Assembly: GCA_001794825.1 (NCBI GenBank)
Contig: MGLK01000023.1
Coordinates: 44,599-108,598 of the forward strand
Source of the DNA: Caulobacterales bacterium RIFCSPHIGHO2_01_FULL_70_19
GTDB taxonomy: Bacteria > Pseudomonadota > Alphaproteobacteria > Caulobacterales > Caulobacteraceae
DNA length: 64,000 bases
Direction of reading: 5' to 3'
Part shown: piece after piece, positions 45,755 to 56,808 of the stretch
How the letters are laid out: every line of letters begins with the position of its first letter
Position numbering within the stretch: the stretch's first letter is position 1
Position numbers and translations under genes: made by a program
Notes under the pieces: model-generated
Seen by the model: only the letters and a program-made list of their open reading frames with translations
Told to the model about the DNA's origin: nothing
Databases searched by the model: none

Positions 45755-47473
45755 TCAGCTCATCCAAAGCGTCGCCGGGTGCTCCAGCAGGTTCTTGATC
45801 CGCTGGACGAAGACCGCCGCGTCGTGGCCGTCGACGATGCGATGATCGAAGCTGGAAGACAGGTTCATCATCTTGCGCACGACCATCTGGCCGTCCTTCA
45901 CCACGACCCGCTCCTGGATCTTGTTGGGGCCGACGATGGCGACCTCGGGGTGGTTGATGATCGGGGTGTGGACGACCCCGCCGAGCGTGCCCAGCGAGGT
46001 GATGGTGATGGTCGAGCCCGAGAGCTCCTCGCGGCTGGCCTTGCCGGACTTGGCGGCGGAGGAGACGCGGGCGATCTCGGCGGCGGTGTCGTAGGGGTCG
46101 CGGGCCTCGGCGTGGCGGACGACGGGGACCATCAGGCCGTTCGGCGTCTGGGCGGCGATGCCGAGGTGGACGGCGGCGTGGGTGGTGAGCACCCCGCCCT
46201 CGTCGTCGTAGTGCGAGTTGATGGTCGGCTGGTCGCGCAGGGCCACCACCATGGCGCGGGCGAGGAAGGGCAGGACGTTCAGCTTGGGCTGGTCCGGCTT
46301 GCGGTTGGCGTTGAGGTGGGCGCGGAGCTCCTCCAGCGCGGTGACGTCGATCTCCTCGACGTAGGTGATGTGCGGGATGCGGCGGACGCTCTCGGCCATC
46401 TTCTCCGCGATCCTGCGGCGCAGGCCGATGACGCGGGTCTCGGTGGTTCCTTCGGCCTTCGCATAGGTCGAGGGAGCCGATGCTCCGGAGGCGGACGATC
46501 CGCGCGGGCCGGAGGCGAGATACGCATCCAGATCGCCGTGCTCGATGCGGCCGGCGGGGCCGGAGCCCGGGACGAACTGCAGCTCGATCCCCAGGTCGCG
46601 GGCGCGCTGGCGCACGGCGGGGGAAGCGAGCGGGCGCTGGTTGCGGTCGGAGAGCTGCCGTGAGCCCTCCCCCTTGAGGGGGGAGGGTTGGGTGGGGGTG
46701 GAAGCCGCGGGCCTGGCGGCGGCGGCCGGAAGCGAGGACGGAGCCTTCGGGGCTTCGCTGACGGCGGCGGGGGGAGCACCCTCACCCCCTGCCCCTCTCC
46801 CCTCAAGGGAGAGGGGAGCAGAAACGTTGCCCTTTCCCGCGACCTGGAAGCTGACCAGCGGCCCGCCGACGGCGATCTGCCGGCCGGGTTCGCCGTGCAG
46901 GGCGACGACGGTTCCGGCGACGGGGGAGGTCAGTTCGACGGTGGCCTTGTCGGTCATGACCTCGGCGAGGATCTGGTCCTCCTCGACGGCGTCGCCGACC
47001 GCGACGTGCCACCCGACAAGCTCGGCCTCGGCGGTGCCTTCGCCGACGTCGGGGAGCTTGAAGACGTAGTTGGCGCCGGGGGCGCTTGCGGTTCGGCCCC
47101 CCTCCCCGGCTTCGCCGGTACTCCCACCGGTGGGGGGAGACTTGGAAGCGGGCGATTGTCCCCCTTCCGGGGGGACCGAAGCCTGCGAAGCAGGGTTCGA
47201 GGGGGGCCCTTCAGCACTGGCGTTCCCCGCCCCCTCGACCTCGAACTCGACCAGCGGGCCGCGGACGGCCAGCATCTGGCCCGGCTCGCCGTGCAGCTTC
47301 GACACCTTGCCGGCGACCGGCGAGGTGATCTCGACCGTGGCCTTGTCGGTCATGACGTCGGCGACGATCTGGTCCTCGGCGACCGCGTCGCCGACCTTGA
47401 CGTGCCAGCCGACCAGCTCGGCCTCGGCGGTGCCTTCGCCCACGTCGGGCAGCTTGAAGACGTAGCGACCCAT
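45755..47473 (-). CDS. 2-oxo acid dehydrogenase E2 with two lipoyl domains (branched-chain type)
   Basis: Two copies of FKLPDVGEGTAEAELVGWHV...MTDKATVE; catalytic SSSFDHRIVDGHDAA. Confidence 0.96.
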   Translation of the reverse strand: MGRYVFKLPDVGEGTAEAELVGWHVKVGDAVAEDQIVADVMTDKATVEITSPVAGKVSKLHGEPGQMLAVRGPLVEFEVEGAGNASAEGPPSNPASQASVPPEGGQSPASKSPPTGGSTGEAGEGGRTASAPGANYVFKLPDVGEGTAEAELVGWHVAVGDAVEEDQILAEVMTDKATVELTSPVAGTVVALHGEPGRQIAVGGPLVSFQVAGKGNVSAPLSLEGRGAGGEGAPPAAVSEAPKAPSSLPAAAARPAASTPTQPSPLKGEGSRQLSDRNQRPLASPAVRQRARDLGIELQFVPGSGPAGRIEHGDLDAYLASGPRGSSASGASAPSTYAKAEGTTETRVIGLRRRIAEKMAESVRRIPHITYVEEIDVTALEELRAHLNANRKPDQPKLNVLPFLARAMVVALRDQPTINSHYDDEGGVLTTHAAVHLGIAAQTPNGLMVPVVRHAEARDPYDTAAEIARVSSAAKSGKASREELSGSTITITSLGTLGGVVHTPIINHPEVAIVGPNKIQERVVVKDGQMVVRKMMNLSSSFDHRIVDGHDAAVFVQRIKNLLEHPATLWMS

Positions 47474-47474
47474 C

Positions 47475-48605
<1,131 letters not shown>

Positions 48606-48607
48606 GC

Positions 48608-49843
48608 TCAGACCCCCACCTCGCGGCGCTGCTCGATGAGGCGCCAGTCCTCGGTGGCGTAGACCTCCTCGAACATGGTCTTCACCGAGGGGCGCGACTG
48701 GCCGAGGGTTCCGATGGCCTCGGACTCACGGCCGGCTGCGCGGACCTGTTCGACGGCCTCCTTCTCGGCCGCTTCCTGCTGCGCGTCGGACCATTCGCCG
48801 AGCGCGATGAGGTGCTGCTTCAGGCGGGCGATCGGGTCGCCCAGCGGCCATTTCTCGTGCTCGTCGCCCGGCCGGTAGCGGCTGGGATCGTCCGAGGTCG
48901 AGTGCGGCGCGCCGCGGTAGGTGAACAGCTCGATGACGGTGGCGCCCTGGTTGGTGCGGGCGCGCTCCTCGGCCCACTGGGTCGCGGCCCAGACGGCGAG
49001 GAAGTCGTTGCCGTCGACGCGGAGGGCCGGAAGGCCGTAGCCGATGGCCTTGGAGGCGAAGGTCGTCTCCAGCCCGCCGGCGATGCCCATGAAGGACGAG
49101 ATGGCCCACTGGTTGTTGACGACGTTGAGGATCACCGGGGCGCGGTAGACGGCGGCGAAGGTCAGGGCGTTGTGGAAGTCGCCCTCGGCCGTGGCCCCGT
49201 CGCCGATCCAGCTGATGGCGATGCGGTCGTCGCCCTTGTAGGCCGAGGCCATGGCCCAGCCGACCGCCTGCGGAACCTGGGTGCCGAGATTGCCCGAGAT
49301 GGTGAAGAAGCCGTACTCGCGCGAGGAGTACATGATCGGCAGCTGCCGGCCTTTGATCGGGTCGGCGGCGTTCGAATAGATCTGGTTCATCATGTCGACG
49401 AGCGGATAGCCGCGCGCGATGAGCAGACCCTGCTGCCGATAGGTCGGAAAGCCCATGTCCTCGCGGCTGAGGATCATGCCCTGGGCGACGGCGATGGCCT
49501 CCTCGCCGGTGCACTTCATGTAGAAGCTGGTCTTCCCCTGACGGTGGGCGCGATGCATGCGGTCGTCAAAGGCGCGCGTCAGGATCATCGCCTTCAGGCC
49601 GCGGCGCAGGGTCTCCGCGTCGAGCTTCGGGTTCCACGGACCGACCGCCTGGCCGTCGTCGTCGAGCACCCGGACCAGACGGAAGGCGTGGTCGCGCATG
49701 TCGAACGGGGCGGTCGACACCGCCGGGCGGTCGACCGCGCCGGGCGCGTCGAGCTTCAGGTGACTGAAGTCGGGCTTGTCGCCGGGGCGGCCCGAGGGTT
49801 CGGGCACCCGCAGGCTGAGCGGTTGCGTATTGGGCTTCTTCAT
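48608..49843 (-). CDS. 2-oxoisovalerate dehydrogenase E1 alpha
   Basis: WIGDGATAEGDFHNALTFAAVYRAPVILNVVNNQWAIS TPP motif. Confidence 0.95.
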   Translation of the reverse strand: MKKPNTQPLSLRVPEPSGRPGDKPDFSHLKLDAPGAVDRPAVSTAPFDMRDHAFRLVRVLDDDGQAVGPWNPKLDAETLRRGLKAMILTRAFDDRMHRAHRQGKTSFYMKCTGEEAIAVAQGMILSREDMGFPTYRQQGLLIARGYPLVDMMNQIYSNAADPIKGRQLPIMYSSREYGFFTISGNLGTQVPQAVGWAMASAYKGDDRIAISWIGDGATAEGDFHNALTFAAVYRAPVILNVVNNQWAISSFMGIAGGLETTFASKAIGYGLPALRVDGNDFLAVWAATQWAEERARTNQGATVIELFTYRGAPHSTSDDPSRYRPGDEHEKWPLGDPIARLKQHLIALGEWSDAQQEAAEKEAVEQVRAAGRESEAIGTLGQSRPSVKTMFEEVYATEDWRLIEQRREVGV

Positions 49844-49951
49844 TCCGTCCTGCCGTCCGGTTGATCCGACCGCGTTTCCTCAGGTCGCGCATCTAGCACG
49901 GGCCGCGTGGGAAGGCTCGCTTGATTTCGACCTTGCGTCTGGCGGTTTGCC

Positions 49952-49973
49952 GGTATTTTATTGCGCGAATACC
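49952..49973. promoter_or_regulatory. candidate operator between the divergent E1-alpha gene and Lrp-family gene
   Basis: GGTATT-N10-AATACC inverted repeat. Confidence 0.4.
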
Positions 49974-49990
49974 TTGACTGGAGAAACGCA

Positions 49991-50479
49991 TTGGCTGACG
50001 AGCTGGATCCCGTCGACGCCCGCATCCTGGACATCCTGCAACAGGACGCCGGCCTGTCGGTAGCCGAGGTGGCGGAGCGGGTCGGCCTGTCGGCCTCGCC
50101 CTGCTGGCGACGGATCAAGCGACTGGAGGACTCGGGGCTGATCCGCAAGCGGGTCACCCTGCTGGACGCGGCGAAACTGGGACTGGATTTCGAGGTCTAC
50201 GCCATCGTCAAGCTGAACCTGCCGTCGAGCGAAAACCTGGACGTGTTCGAACAGGCCGTGGCCGGCTGGCCCGAGGTGGTGCAGTGCGCCACCATCACCG
50301 GTCGCGAGGATTACGTTCTGCGCATCGTCACCTCGGACATGCACGCCTTTGACAAATTCCTTCGCGAGAAGCTGCTCAGCCTCGGCATCGTGTCCGACTG
50401 CGAGAGCCACATCGTCACCCGCGGGGTGAAGAATGTGACCGCCCTGCCCCTCGGGATCGTGACGCCGCACGTCTCCTGA
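49991..50479 (+). CDS. Lrp/AsnC family transcriptional regulator
   Basis: LDPVDARILDILQQDAGLSVAEVAERVGLSASPCWRRIKRLEDSGLI; likely TTG start at 49991 preceded by GGAGA. Confidence 0.92.
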   Translation: MADELDPVDARILDILQQDAGLSVAEVAERVGLSASPCWRRIKRLEDSGLIRKRVTLLDAAKLGLDFEVYAIVKLNLPSSENLDVFEQAVAGWPEVVQCATITGREDYVLRIVTSDMHAFDKFLREKLLSLGIVSDCESHIVTRGVKNVTALPLGIVTPHVS

Positions 50480-50483
50480 GCCG

Positions 50484-51617
50484 TCAGGGAGTTCCGGCGC
50501 CGGCGGTCGCCAGCGGCAGGACGTGCTGCACCAACGCCAGCAGGAATCGGCCCGGCTCCTCGTGCGGGGCGAGGTGGGCGGAGTGCTCGAACCGGACCAG
50601 CGTCTTCGACGGCGCGTCGAGGGCTTCCAGCCATGCCTCGGAGACTTCCGGGGGCGTGGTCAGGTCGTGCCGGCCGACCATCAGCACCACCGGAAACGGC
50701 GTGCGGCGCACCGAGCGCAGGTCCGTCTCCATCAGCGCCGGCAGAAGGGCCTGGATCGAGGCCTCCCCGCCGGCGTCGATCGCCTGCCGATCCTCGAGAT
50801 CGTAGTCTGGCGATAGCCGCGCCGCCTTCATGAAGAACTCGCCGTTGTCGCGATAGGCGGCGAGACCGCCGTAGCGCATCACATAGCCGCGCTGGATCCC
50901 GAGGCGTTGCGGATCGAGGGCTTCGCCGGGGTAGGGGGCGAGCGCCTCGAGCGCCGCCAGCCCTTGGACATCACCGCGCTCGCGGGCCATCTCGAGCAGT
51001 CGGGCGTACGCTACGCGCTCATTCTCCTGCATCGCCAGGGCAGGCGACAGGGAGACGTAGGCCGACACGGCGTCCGGTCGGCGGAGGGCCGCATCGAGGC
51101 CGATGACATTGCCCCACGAGTGCCCGAGCAGCACGACCTTCCGCTGGCCGAAGCGGGCGCGCAGGAGATCGATCAGCTCGACCAGGTCCGAGGCCATCCG
51201 CTCGCGATCAAGGGTTGGACGGATGGCTTCGAGCCCGTTGGCCCTCAGGGTCTTGCCCGTGCCGCGCTGGTCCCAGTGGACGACGGTGAAGAACTCCTCG
51301 ACGCCGCGACGCCAGCTGACGCTGCGCCCCATCTCGCTCGCGCCGGGACCGCCGTGGACGTAGATCAGGATCGGATTGTCGCGATCCACGCCGCGGATCG
51401 AGATCCATTGCGGAATACCGCCCAGCATCACCGTCTCCGTCGTCTCGACGCCGTCCGGAGTCACGATCCGGTGCATGTCGGCGATCATCGGCCGGATCGC
51501 CGCGTAGGTTTCCTCTCCGGCCGCGTAGGCGCCGGGATCGACGGAGTGCTGGGCTGCCGCCGCGTGCGGGGCAGACAGGGCGGCCGCCACGGCCAGGACG
51601 GCGATCATTCGGGACAT
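50484..51617 (-). CDS. alpha/beta hydrolase (proline iminopeptidase-like)
   Basis: VHGGPG, HWDQRGTGKT, GHSWGN motifs; signal peptide. Confidence 0.92.
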   Translation of the reverse strand: MSRMIAVLAVAAALSAPHAAAAQHSVDPGAYAAGEETYAAIRPMIADMHRIVTPDGVETTETVMLGGIPQWISIRGVDRDNPILIYVHGGPGASEMGRSVSWRRGVEEFFTVVHWDQRGTGKTLRANGLEAIRPTLDRERMASDLVELIDLLRARFGQRKVVLLGHSWGNVIGLDAALRRPDAVSAYVSLSPALAMQENERVAYARLLEMARERGDVQGLAALEALAPYPGEALDPQRLGIQRGYVMRYGGLAAYRDNGEFFMKAARLSPDYDLEDRQAIDAGGEASIQALLPALMETDLRSVRRTPFPVVLMVGRHDLTTPPEVSEAWLEALDAPSKTLVRFEHSAHLAPHEEPGRFLLALVQHVLPLATAGAGTP

Positions 51618-51759
51618 TCGGGAACTCCTCGAGACTGCTGCTGTCGATCATTGGAGGATTCGCCCGGCGCCGGCGGATGCGAGGCTGGCGATCAACAGCT
51701 TGTCATTGCGCGGGGCTCGCGGCGGGGCGATTGTGTCGCCGGCTGACTGGAGGGGTGTC

Positions 51760-52686
51760 ATGATCGAAATGGTGATCGAGGCCCGACGCAAGGACCTGGG
51801 CGGGTTCGAGGTCGGGCGAGTGCTGCCGTTTCATGCGCGGCGCATGGTGGGACCGTTCATCTTCCTTGACGAGATGGGGCCGGCCGAGTTCGCCGCCGGC
51901 GCGGAGGCGATCAACGTGCGGCCGCATCCGCACATCGGGCTGTCGACCCTGAGCTATCTGTTCGAGGGCGAGATCCTGCACCGGGACTCCACCGGCGTGA
52001 CGCAGCCGATCCGGCCCGGCGAGGTCAACTGGATGACCGCCGGCAAGGGCATCGTCCACTCCGAGCGCACCGATCCCCTGAAGAAGAGCACCGGCGGCCC
52101 AATGCACGGCATGCAGGCCTGGGTGGCCCTGCCGACGGAGGCCGAGGACGTCGATCCATCCTTCCATCACCACGGCGAGGAGGGGCAGCCGTCGTATGAG
52201 AACGGCGGCCTGTTCGCACGCCTGGTGGCCGGCGAGGCGTACGGAGCGAAGGCCGCCGCGCCGGTGTCGTCGCCGCTGTTCTACGTGCACTGGGAGCTGG
52301 CCGAGGGCGTTCGCACCGCGCCGCCGCCGGGCCGGGGGGCCGGCGGCTACTCCGAGCGGGCGCTCTACATCGTCAAGGGCGAGGTGGAGATCGGCGACCG
52401 GGTGTTCCGCGGCGGCCAGATGGCGGTGCTGGAGCCGACGGCCGAGCCGACCATCAAGGCGCTGACGCCGGCGACGGTGATGGTGCTGGGCGGCGAGCCG
52501 GTCGGGCCGCGGGTGATCTGGTGGAACTTCGTCTCGTCGTCGCAGGCGAAGATCGACGCGGCCAAGGCTGACTGGAAGGCCGGACGAATGGCCCTGCCGA
52601 AGGACGACGACCAGGAGTTCATCCCCCTGCCCGACGTGCCGGCGACGCCGGAGCCGGCGCCGCCGACGCCGACGGATCCGGTCTGA
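51760..52686 (+). CDS. pirin family protein
   Basis: RVLPFHARRMVGPFIFLDEMGP, RPHPHIGLSTLSYLFEGEILHRDS. Confidence 0.95.
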   Translation: MIEMVIEARRKDLGGFEVGRVLPFHARRMVGPFIFLDEMGPAEFAAGAEAINVRPHPHIGLSTLSYLFEGEILHRDSTGVTQPIRPGEVNWMTAGKGIVHSERTDPLKKSTGGPMHGMQAWVALPTEAEDVDPSFHHHGEEGQPSYENGGLFARLVAGEAYGAKAAAPVSSPLFYVHWELAEGVRTAPPPGRGAGGYSERALYIVKGEVEIGDRVFRGGQMAVLEPTAEPTIKALTPATVMVLGGEPVGPRVIWWNFVSSSQAKIDAAKADWKAGRMALPKDDDQEFIPLPDVPATPEPAPPTPTDPV

Positions 52687-53869
52687 CTTCTCCGTCCTCG
52701 GCGGCGGCTGCGCGGCGGGTGACGTGGCTGGCGCCGCATTCCCGGAGCCAGTCGTCGGAAACGCCCGCCGGGTCGTGCACCATGATGTTGGGGGTCCGAC
52801 GCCGGGCGGAGCGGATCAGCAGCGCCAGCCGGTGCTCGGACATGGTCCCCGCCTCGATGGCGATCCCGTTGAAGGCGAACTCGCCCACCGCCGTCGCACA
52901 TTCGGCGGCGTCGCGGACGTTTGCGGTGAGCGCGCGGAAGAAGGGGCGGAGCATGGCCGCCGTGTGGCTGACGAGACCCATCGGCGCCCCCGGTCCGAAG
53001 CCGTCGACCTCGAGCAGCACCGTGCGGCGCATGACCTCGACGTACTCGCCGATGCGGCCCAGCAGGGCCTGCCGGTCCCGGTTGCTGGCGAGCACGCTGA
53101 ACGGGCAGGGCGCGACCAGGGCGAAGGCGCCGCCCTCCCGGCGGTACTGGTCGAGGATCGGAAGGATGTGATCGAGGGTGCGGTGAGCCACCTGGTAGCG
53201 GTCGGCGTCGGTCAGGCATTCGATGCGCTGCGACAGGCGGCGGCGCACCGCATAGGCGCTGACGAGCTCATGGTCGAGGCGCCAGACCGGCGAAACCTCC
53301 AGCACCATGGCGACGCCGCCCAGGCGTTCTGACAGGAACGGCGCCGAGAAGCGCCGCCCGCCCAGCGGCGGCGTCCAGCCGTCCGGGGTCTTGGGCGGCG
53401 TCGGTGGGCTTCCCGGGCGACGAGGCGAGCTCACCGGCGGGGGCGCCGTCAGGTCGATCGGATCCGAGCGGATGGCCCCGTCCCGGAGGCTGGAGACGCG
53501 GGACAGCTGCACATCCTCGCGGGCGCTCCTTCCGAGGAAGAAGGTGAGCGTCGAGCTGAGCGCCTCGGCGCACCGCACCCGTCCCTCGTAGGCGTCGACC
53601 GAGGCCACCGCGGCGAGCACGGTGACATCGTCGATCCGCAGGAAGATGTCGGGCGGCGGCATCTGCCGGGTCAGGGTGCGCAGGATGGTGTCCCACACCA
53701 GTTCCTCGCGCACGGCCCATCGGGGCCCCATCTCCGCGCGGATGGGCTCCAGGGAGAGCAGGAAGACACGCCCCTGGTCGATCAGCCCCGCCTCGGCGAT
53801 CCGCGCCAGCTGGTCGGCGCGGCCGGCGCCGAGTTGTTCGAGGCGGATGGTCTGCCGCTCGTCACTCAT
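52619..53869 (-). CDS. hypothetical protein (416 aa)
   Basis: Long ORF with consistent coding composition; 3' end overlaps the pirin gene antisense. Confidence 0.72.
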   Translation of the reverse strand: MSDERQTIRLEQLGAGRADQLARIAEAGLIDQGRVFLLSLEPIRAEMGPRWAVREELVWDTILRTLTRQMPPPDIFLRIDDVTVLAAVASVDAYEGRVRCAEALSSTLTFFLGRSAREDVQLSRVSSLRDGAIRSDPIDLTAPPPVSSPRRPGSPPTPPKTPDGWTPPLGGRRFSAPFLSERLGGVAMVLEVSPVWRLDHELVSAYAVRRRLSQRIECLTDADRYQVAHRTLDHILPILDQYRREGGAFALVAPCPFSVLASNRDRQALLGRIGEYVEVMRRTVLLEVDGFGPGAPMGLVSHTAAMLRPFFRALTANVRDAAECATAVGEFAFNGIAIEAGTMSEHRLALLIRSARRRTPNIMVHDPAGVSDDWLRECGASHVTRRAAAAEDGEVRPDPSASAAPAPASPARRAGG

Positions 53870-54072
53870 GATCTGCGCCCACGCATACGTATGCTGACGC
53901 TACGGCCCAGCTGACTTACAGGTGGGTTAAGCAGCATGGTCAACGACCCGGAGACCGGATGGCTGCAACCGCGCGGAAACGCGGCGCCGGGTCCGGCGGG
54001 GGCGCCGGCGCCTGCGCCCGGCGCCCTTGCTTCGGCGGATCGAGCCGTCCGCAGACGGATTTCGCCCGGCGC

Positions 54073-55725
54073 TCAGAGCCCCGCGCGGACGGCGACCCAG
54101 TCGACGACCGTCTCGATCACCGACGGGTCCAGCGTGGTTTCGATCTGGCCGTACTCCGCCATCAGGCCGGTGTCCGCCGGCTGGAACAGGTGGTTCAGCC
54201 CGGGCAGCACCACGACGTCGGCGTCCGGCTTGAGGCGCGCCATCGCCGGCGCGTTCTGGTCCGCGGGTACCTGCAGATCGTTGCCGCCGAACACCGCCAG
54301 CATGGGAACCTCGATGGCGCGGATCGCGCCCGCGGGGTCGTAGGCGACGTACGCCCGGTACCAAGGGTTGGACATAGCCTGCGCCGTGCGAGCCGCCGCA
54401 TCGGCCGGCAGGCCCGCCGCGGCGGCGGTCGCCTCCACCTCCCGTCGCACCGCCTCGCCGTCGTGGAAGTGCCGGGCCACGGCGTCCATCAGGCGCGCCT
54501 GCCTGGCGGCGATGACCTCCACCTCCTCCGGCGGAAGGCCGCCGGCGGCGGCGATGCGGCGCGTCTGCTCGGTGATGATGTCTCCGCCGCGAACCGCCTG
54601 CCCGGCGAGGGTCACCAGCCAGGCGGGTCGCAGCCCGGCCTCCATGGCGAGATAGGCGAACACCGCTCCCTCGCTGTGCCCGATCAGGCCGACGTTCCGG
54701 CTGTCGATGTCGGGACGGGCCGCGAGGCCGGCGAAGACCGCCGCCACGTCCGAAGCGAAGTCCACGCCAGTCGCCGCGCCGAAGTCGCCGGTGGAGCCTC
54801 CGATCCCTCGATCATCGAAACGCAGCACCGCCACGCCGCGCCGCGTGAGAGCGTCGGCCCAGACGGCGAACGGCTTGTGGCCCTCGATGGTCTCGTCGCG
54901 ATCCTGCGGACCGGTGCCGGTGATCATCACGGCGGCGGGAAAGGGTCCCGCCCCCTGCGGCAGGGTGAGGGTTCCCGCGAGGCGGACGCCCGGCGACGCG
55001 GGATTGTCGAACGCCACCTCTTCCGACCGGTAGGGGAAGGGCGGCTTCGGCGTCTGGGGGCGCGGGCGCGAGAGGTCGGCCGTTTCGGCCGCTCGGGACA
55101 GAACGAGGGGCAGTTCGGCGCCGCCCTGGCGGAAGGTTCCGGTGATGGTCCGCCCGTCCTCGGAGAGCCGCCCCTCCACCGAGACGGCGAGGCCGGGGGC
55201 GGCGAAGCGCACCTGCGCGCCGTCCACGGTCGGTGGCTCCAGCGCGATGTCGCGGGCGCCCTGGTCCGGGCTGTCCATCACCGCGCGCCCGTCCGACGCC
55301 ACCCGGAAGACGAGCCGGATGGATCGCCCGCCCACCTCCAGAGGCCCCTCCCACACCCCCGCGAGCGGCGTGGCGGCCCGCCGGGCCAGCACCACCGGCA
55401 AGCTCGCGCCGCCCTGATGCAGCGCCCCGTTCAGGCTCAAGCCGTTCTCCGACAGGCGGCCCTCGAAGCGCCCTCCGATGGCGGGAACAGCGATGCGAAC
55501 CACCCCGGCCTCGACCACCGGCGCCTCAGCCGGAATCCCGAACCCGCCCTGATCGGGGCTGTCCATCGTCGTCGTCCCGTCCGCTCCGACATGGAAGACG
55601 ACGCGGATCGACTGGCCTCCGACCGCGACCCGGCCCTCCCAGGCCCCGGCGAGCCCGGGCTGGACCTGCGGAGCCGCGGGCACGGCCGCGATGGCGGCGA
55701 TGGCGATGGCGTTGATCATGGTCAC
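54073..55725 (-). CDS. alpha/beta hydrolase with two tandem N-terminal repeat domains
   Basis: Two repeats GxWEGxxxVGGxSIRxVFxVxxDG...MDSPDQG, then GLIGHSEGA hydrolase domain. Confidence 0.9.
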   Translation of the reverse strand: MTMINAIAIAAIAAVPAAPQVQPGLAGAWEGRVAVGGQSIRVVFHVGADGTTTMDSPDQGGFGIPAEAPVVEAGVVRIAVPAIGGRFEGRLSENGLSLNGALHQGGASLPVVLARRAATPLAGVWEGPLEVGGRSIRLVFRVASDGRAVMDSPDQGARDIALEPPTVDGAQVRFAAPGLAVSVEGRLSEDGRTITGTFRQGGAELPLVLSRAAETADLSRPRPQTPKPPFPYRSEEVAFDNPASPGVRLAGTLTLPQGAGPFPAAVMITGTGPQDRDETIEGHKPFAVWADALTRRGVAVLRFDDRGIGGSTGDFGAATGVDFASDVAAVFAGLAARPDIDSRNVGLIGHSEGAVFAYLAMEAGLRPAWLVTLAGQAVRGGDIITEQTRRIAAAGGLPPEEVEVIAARQARLMDAVARHFHDGEAVRREVEATAAAAGLPADAAARTAQAMSNPWYRAYVAYDPAGAIRAIEVPMLAVFGGNDLQVPADQNAPAMARLKPDADVVVLPGLNHLFQPADTGLMAEYGQIETTLDPSVIETVVDWVAVRAGL

Positions 55726-55821
55726 AGCGGCCCCTCCGACGAACGTCGGCGTCAGCCTGGGCGATCAGGCGTGCCCGAGGCAAGGCCTTGAACCACTCGT
55801 CCGCAACACGATCTGTAGCGG

Positions 55822-56808
55822 ATGACCGCCTTCTCCGTCCTCGACCTGTCGCCCATCGTGGAGGGCGGCGACGCCCGCCGCGCCCTGCTGGAGACCACGG
55901 AGCTCGCACGCGAGGCCGAGCGGCGGGGCTTCACCCGCTTCTGGCTGGCCGAGCATCACAACATGCCGGGCATCGCCAGCGCCGCCACCGCCGTGGCGCT
56001 GGCCCATGTGGCGGCGAACACGGAGAGCATCCGCGTCGGCTCCGGCGGGGTGATGCTGCCCAACCACGCGCCCATGGTGATCGCCGAACAGTTCGGCACC
56101 TTGGAGGCGCTCCACCCGGGGCGTATCGACCTCGGTCTGGGGCGCGCCCCCGGCACGGACGGAGCCACGGCCCGGGCGCTGCGCCGCTACTTCGAAGCCG
56201 CCGACCAGTTCCCGCAGAACGTGATGGAGCTGCAGGCCTTCCTCGCCGATCCGGTGGAGGGGCAGCGGGTCACGGCCTGGCCGGGGGCCGGCTCGAAAGT
56301 GCCGATCTGGCTGCTGGGCTCGAGCCTGTTCAGCGCGGAGCTCGCTGCGCAGCTCGGCCTGCCCTTCGCCTTCGCCAGCCATTTCGCGCCGGAGATGCTG
56401 CTGCAGGCGCTGCGCGTCTACCGCGAGGGATTCCGCCCCTCGGCGCAGCTGGAGCGGCCGTACGCCATGGCCGCCATCAACGTCTTCGCCGCCAAGACCG
56501 ACGAGGAAGCCCGACGACTGTCGACCTCCATGCAGCAGTCGTTCGCGGCCGTGGTCACCGGCAAGCCGGGCCGGCTGAAGCCGCCGGTGGACGACATCAC
56601 CGCCGTGCTGGACGCACGCCAGATCGCAGCGGTGGAGAGCCGGCTGACCTGGGCCGCGATCGGCGACGGGGCGAAGGTGCGGGAGAAGCTGGGGGAATTC
56701 ATCGAGCTGACCGGCGTGGACGAGGTCATGGTCACCGGCATGATCTTCGACCTCGAGGCGCGGCTGCGCAGCCTGGAAATCACCGCCCGGGCGGTCGAGG
56801 GACTCTAG
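55822..56808 (+). CDS. LLM class flavin-dependent oxidoreductase
   Basis: [13 protein letters not shown]...[72 protein letters not shown]. Confidence 0.96.
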   Translation: MTAFSVLDLSPIVEGGDARRALLETTELAREAERRGFTRFWLAEHHNMPGIASAATAVALAHVAANTESIRVGSGGVMLPNHAPMVIAEQFGTLEALHPGRIDLGLGRAPGTDGATARALRRYFEAADQFPQNVMELQAFLADPVEGQRVTAWPGAGSKVPIWLLGSSLFSAELAAQLGLPFAFASHFAPEMLLQALRVYREGFRPSAQLERPYAMAAINVFAAKTDEEARRLSTSMQQSFAAVVTGKPGRLKPPVDDITAVLDARQIAAVESRLTWAAIGDGAKVREKLGEFIELTGVDEVMVTGMIFDLEARLRSLEITARAVEGL

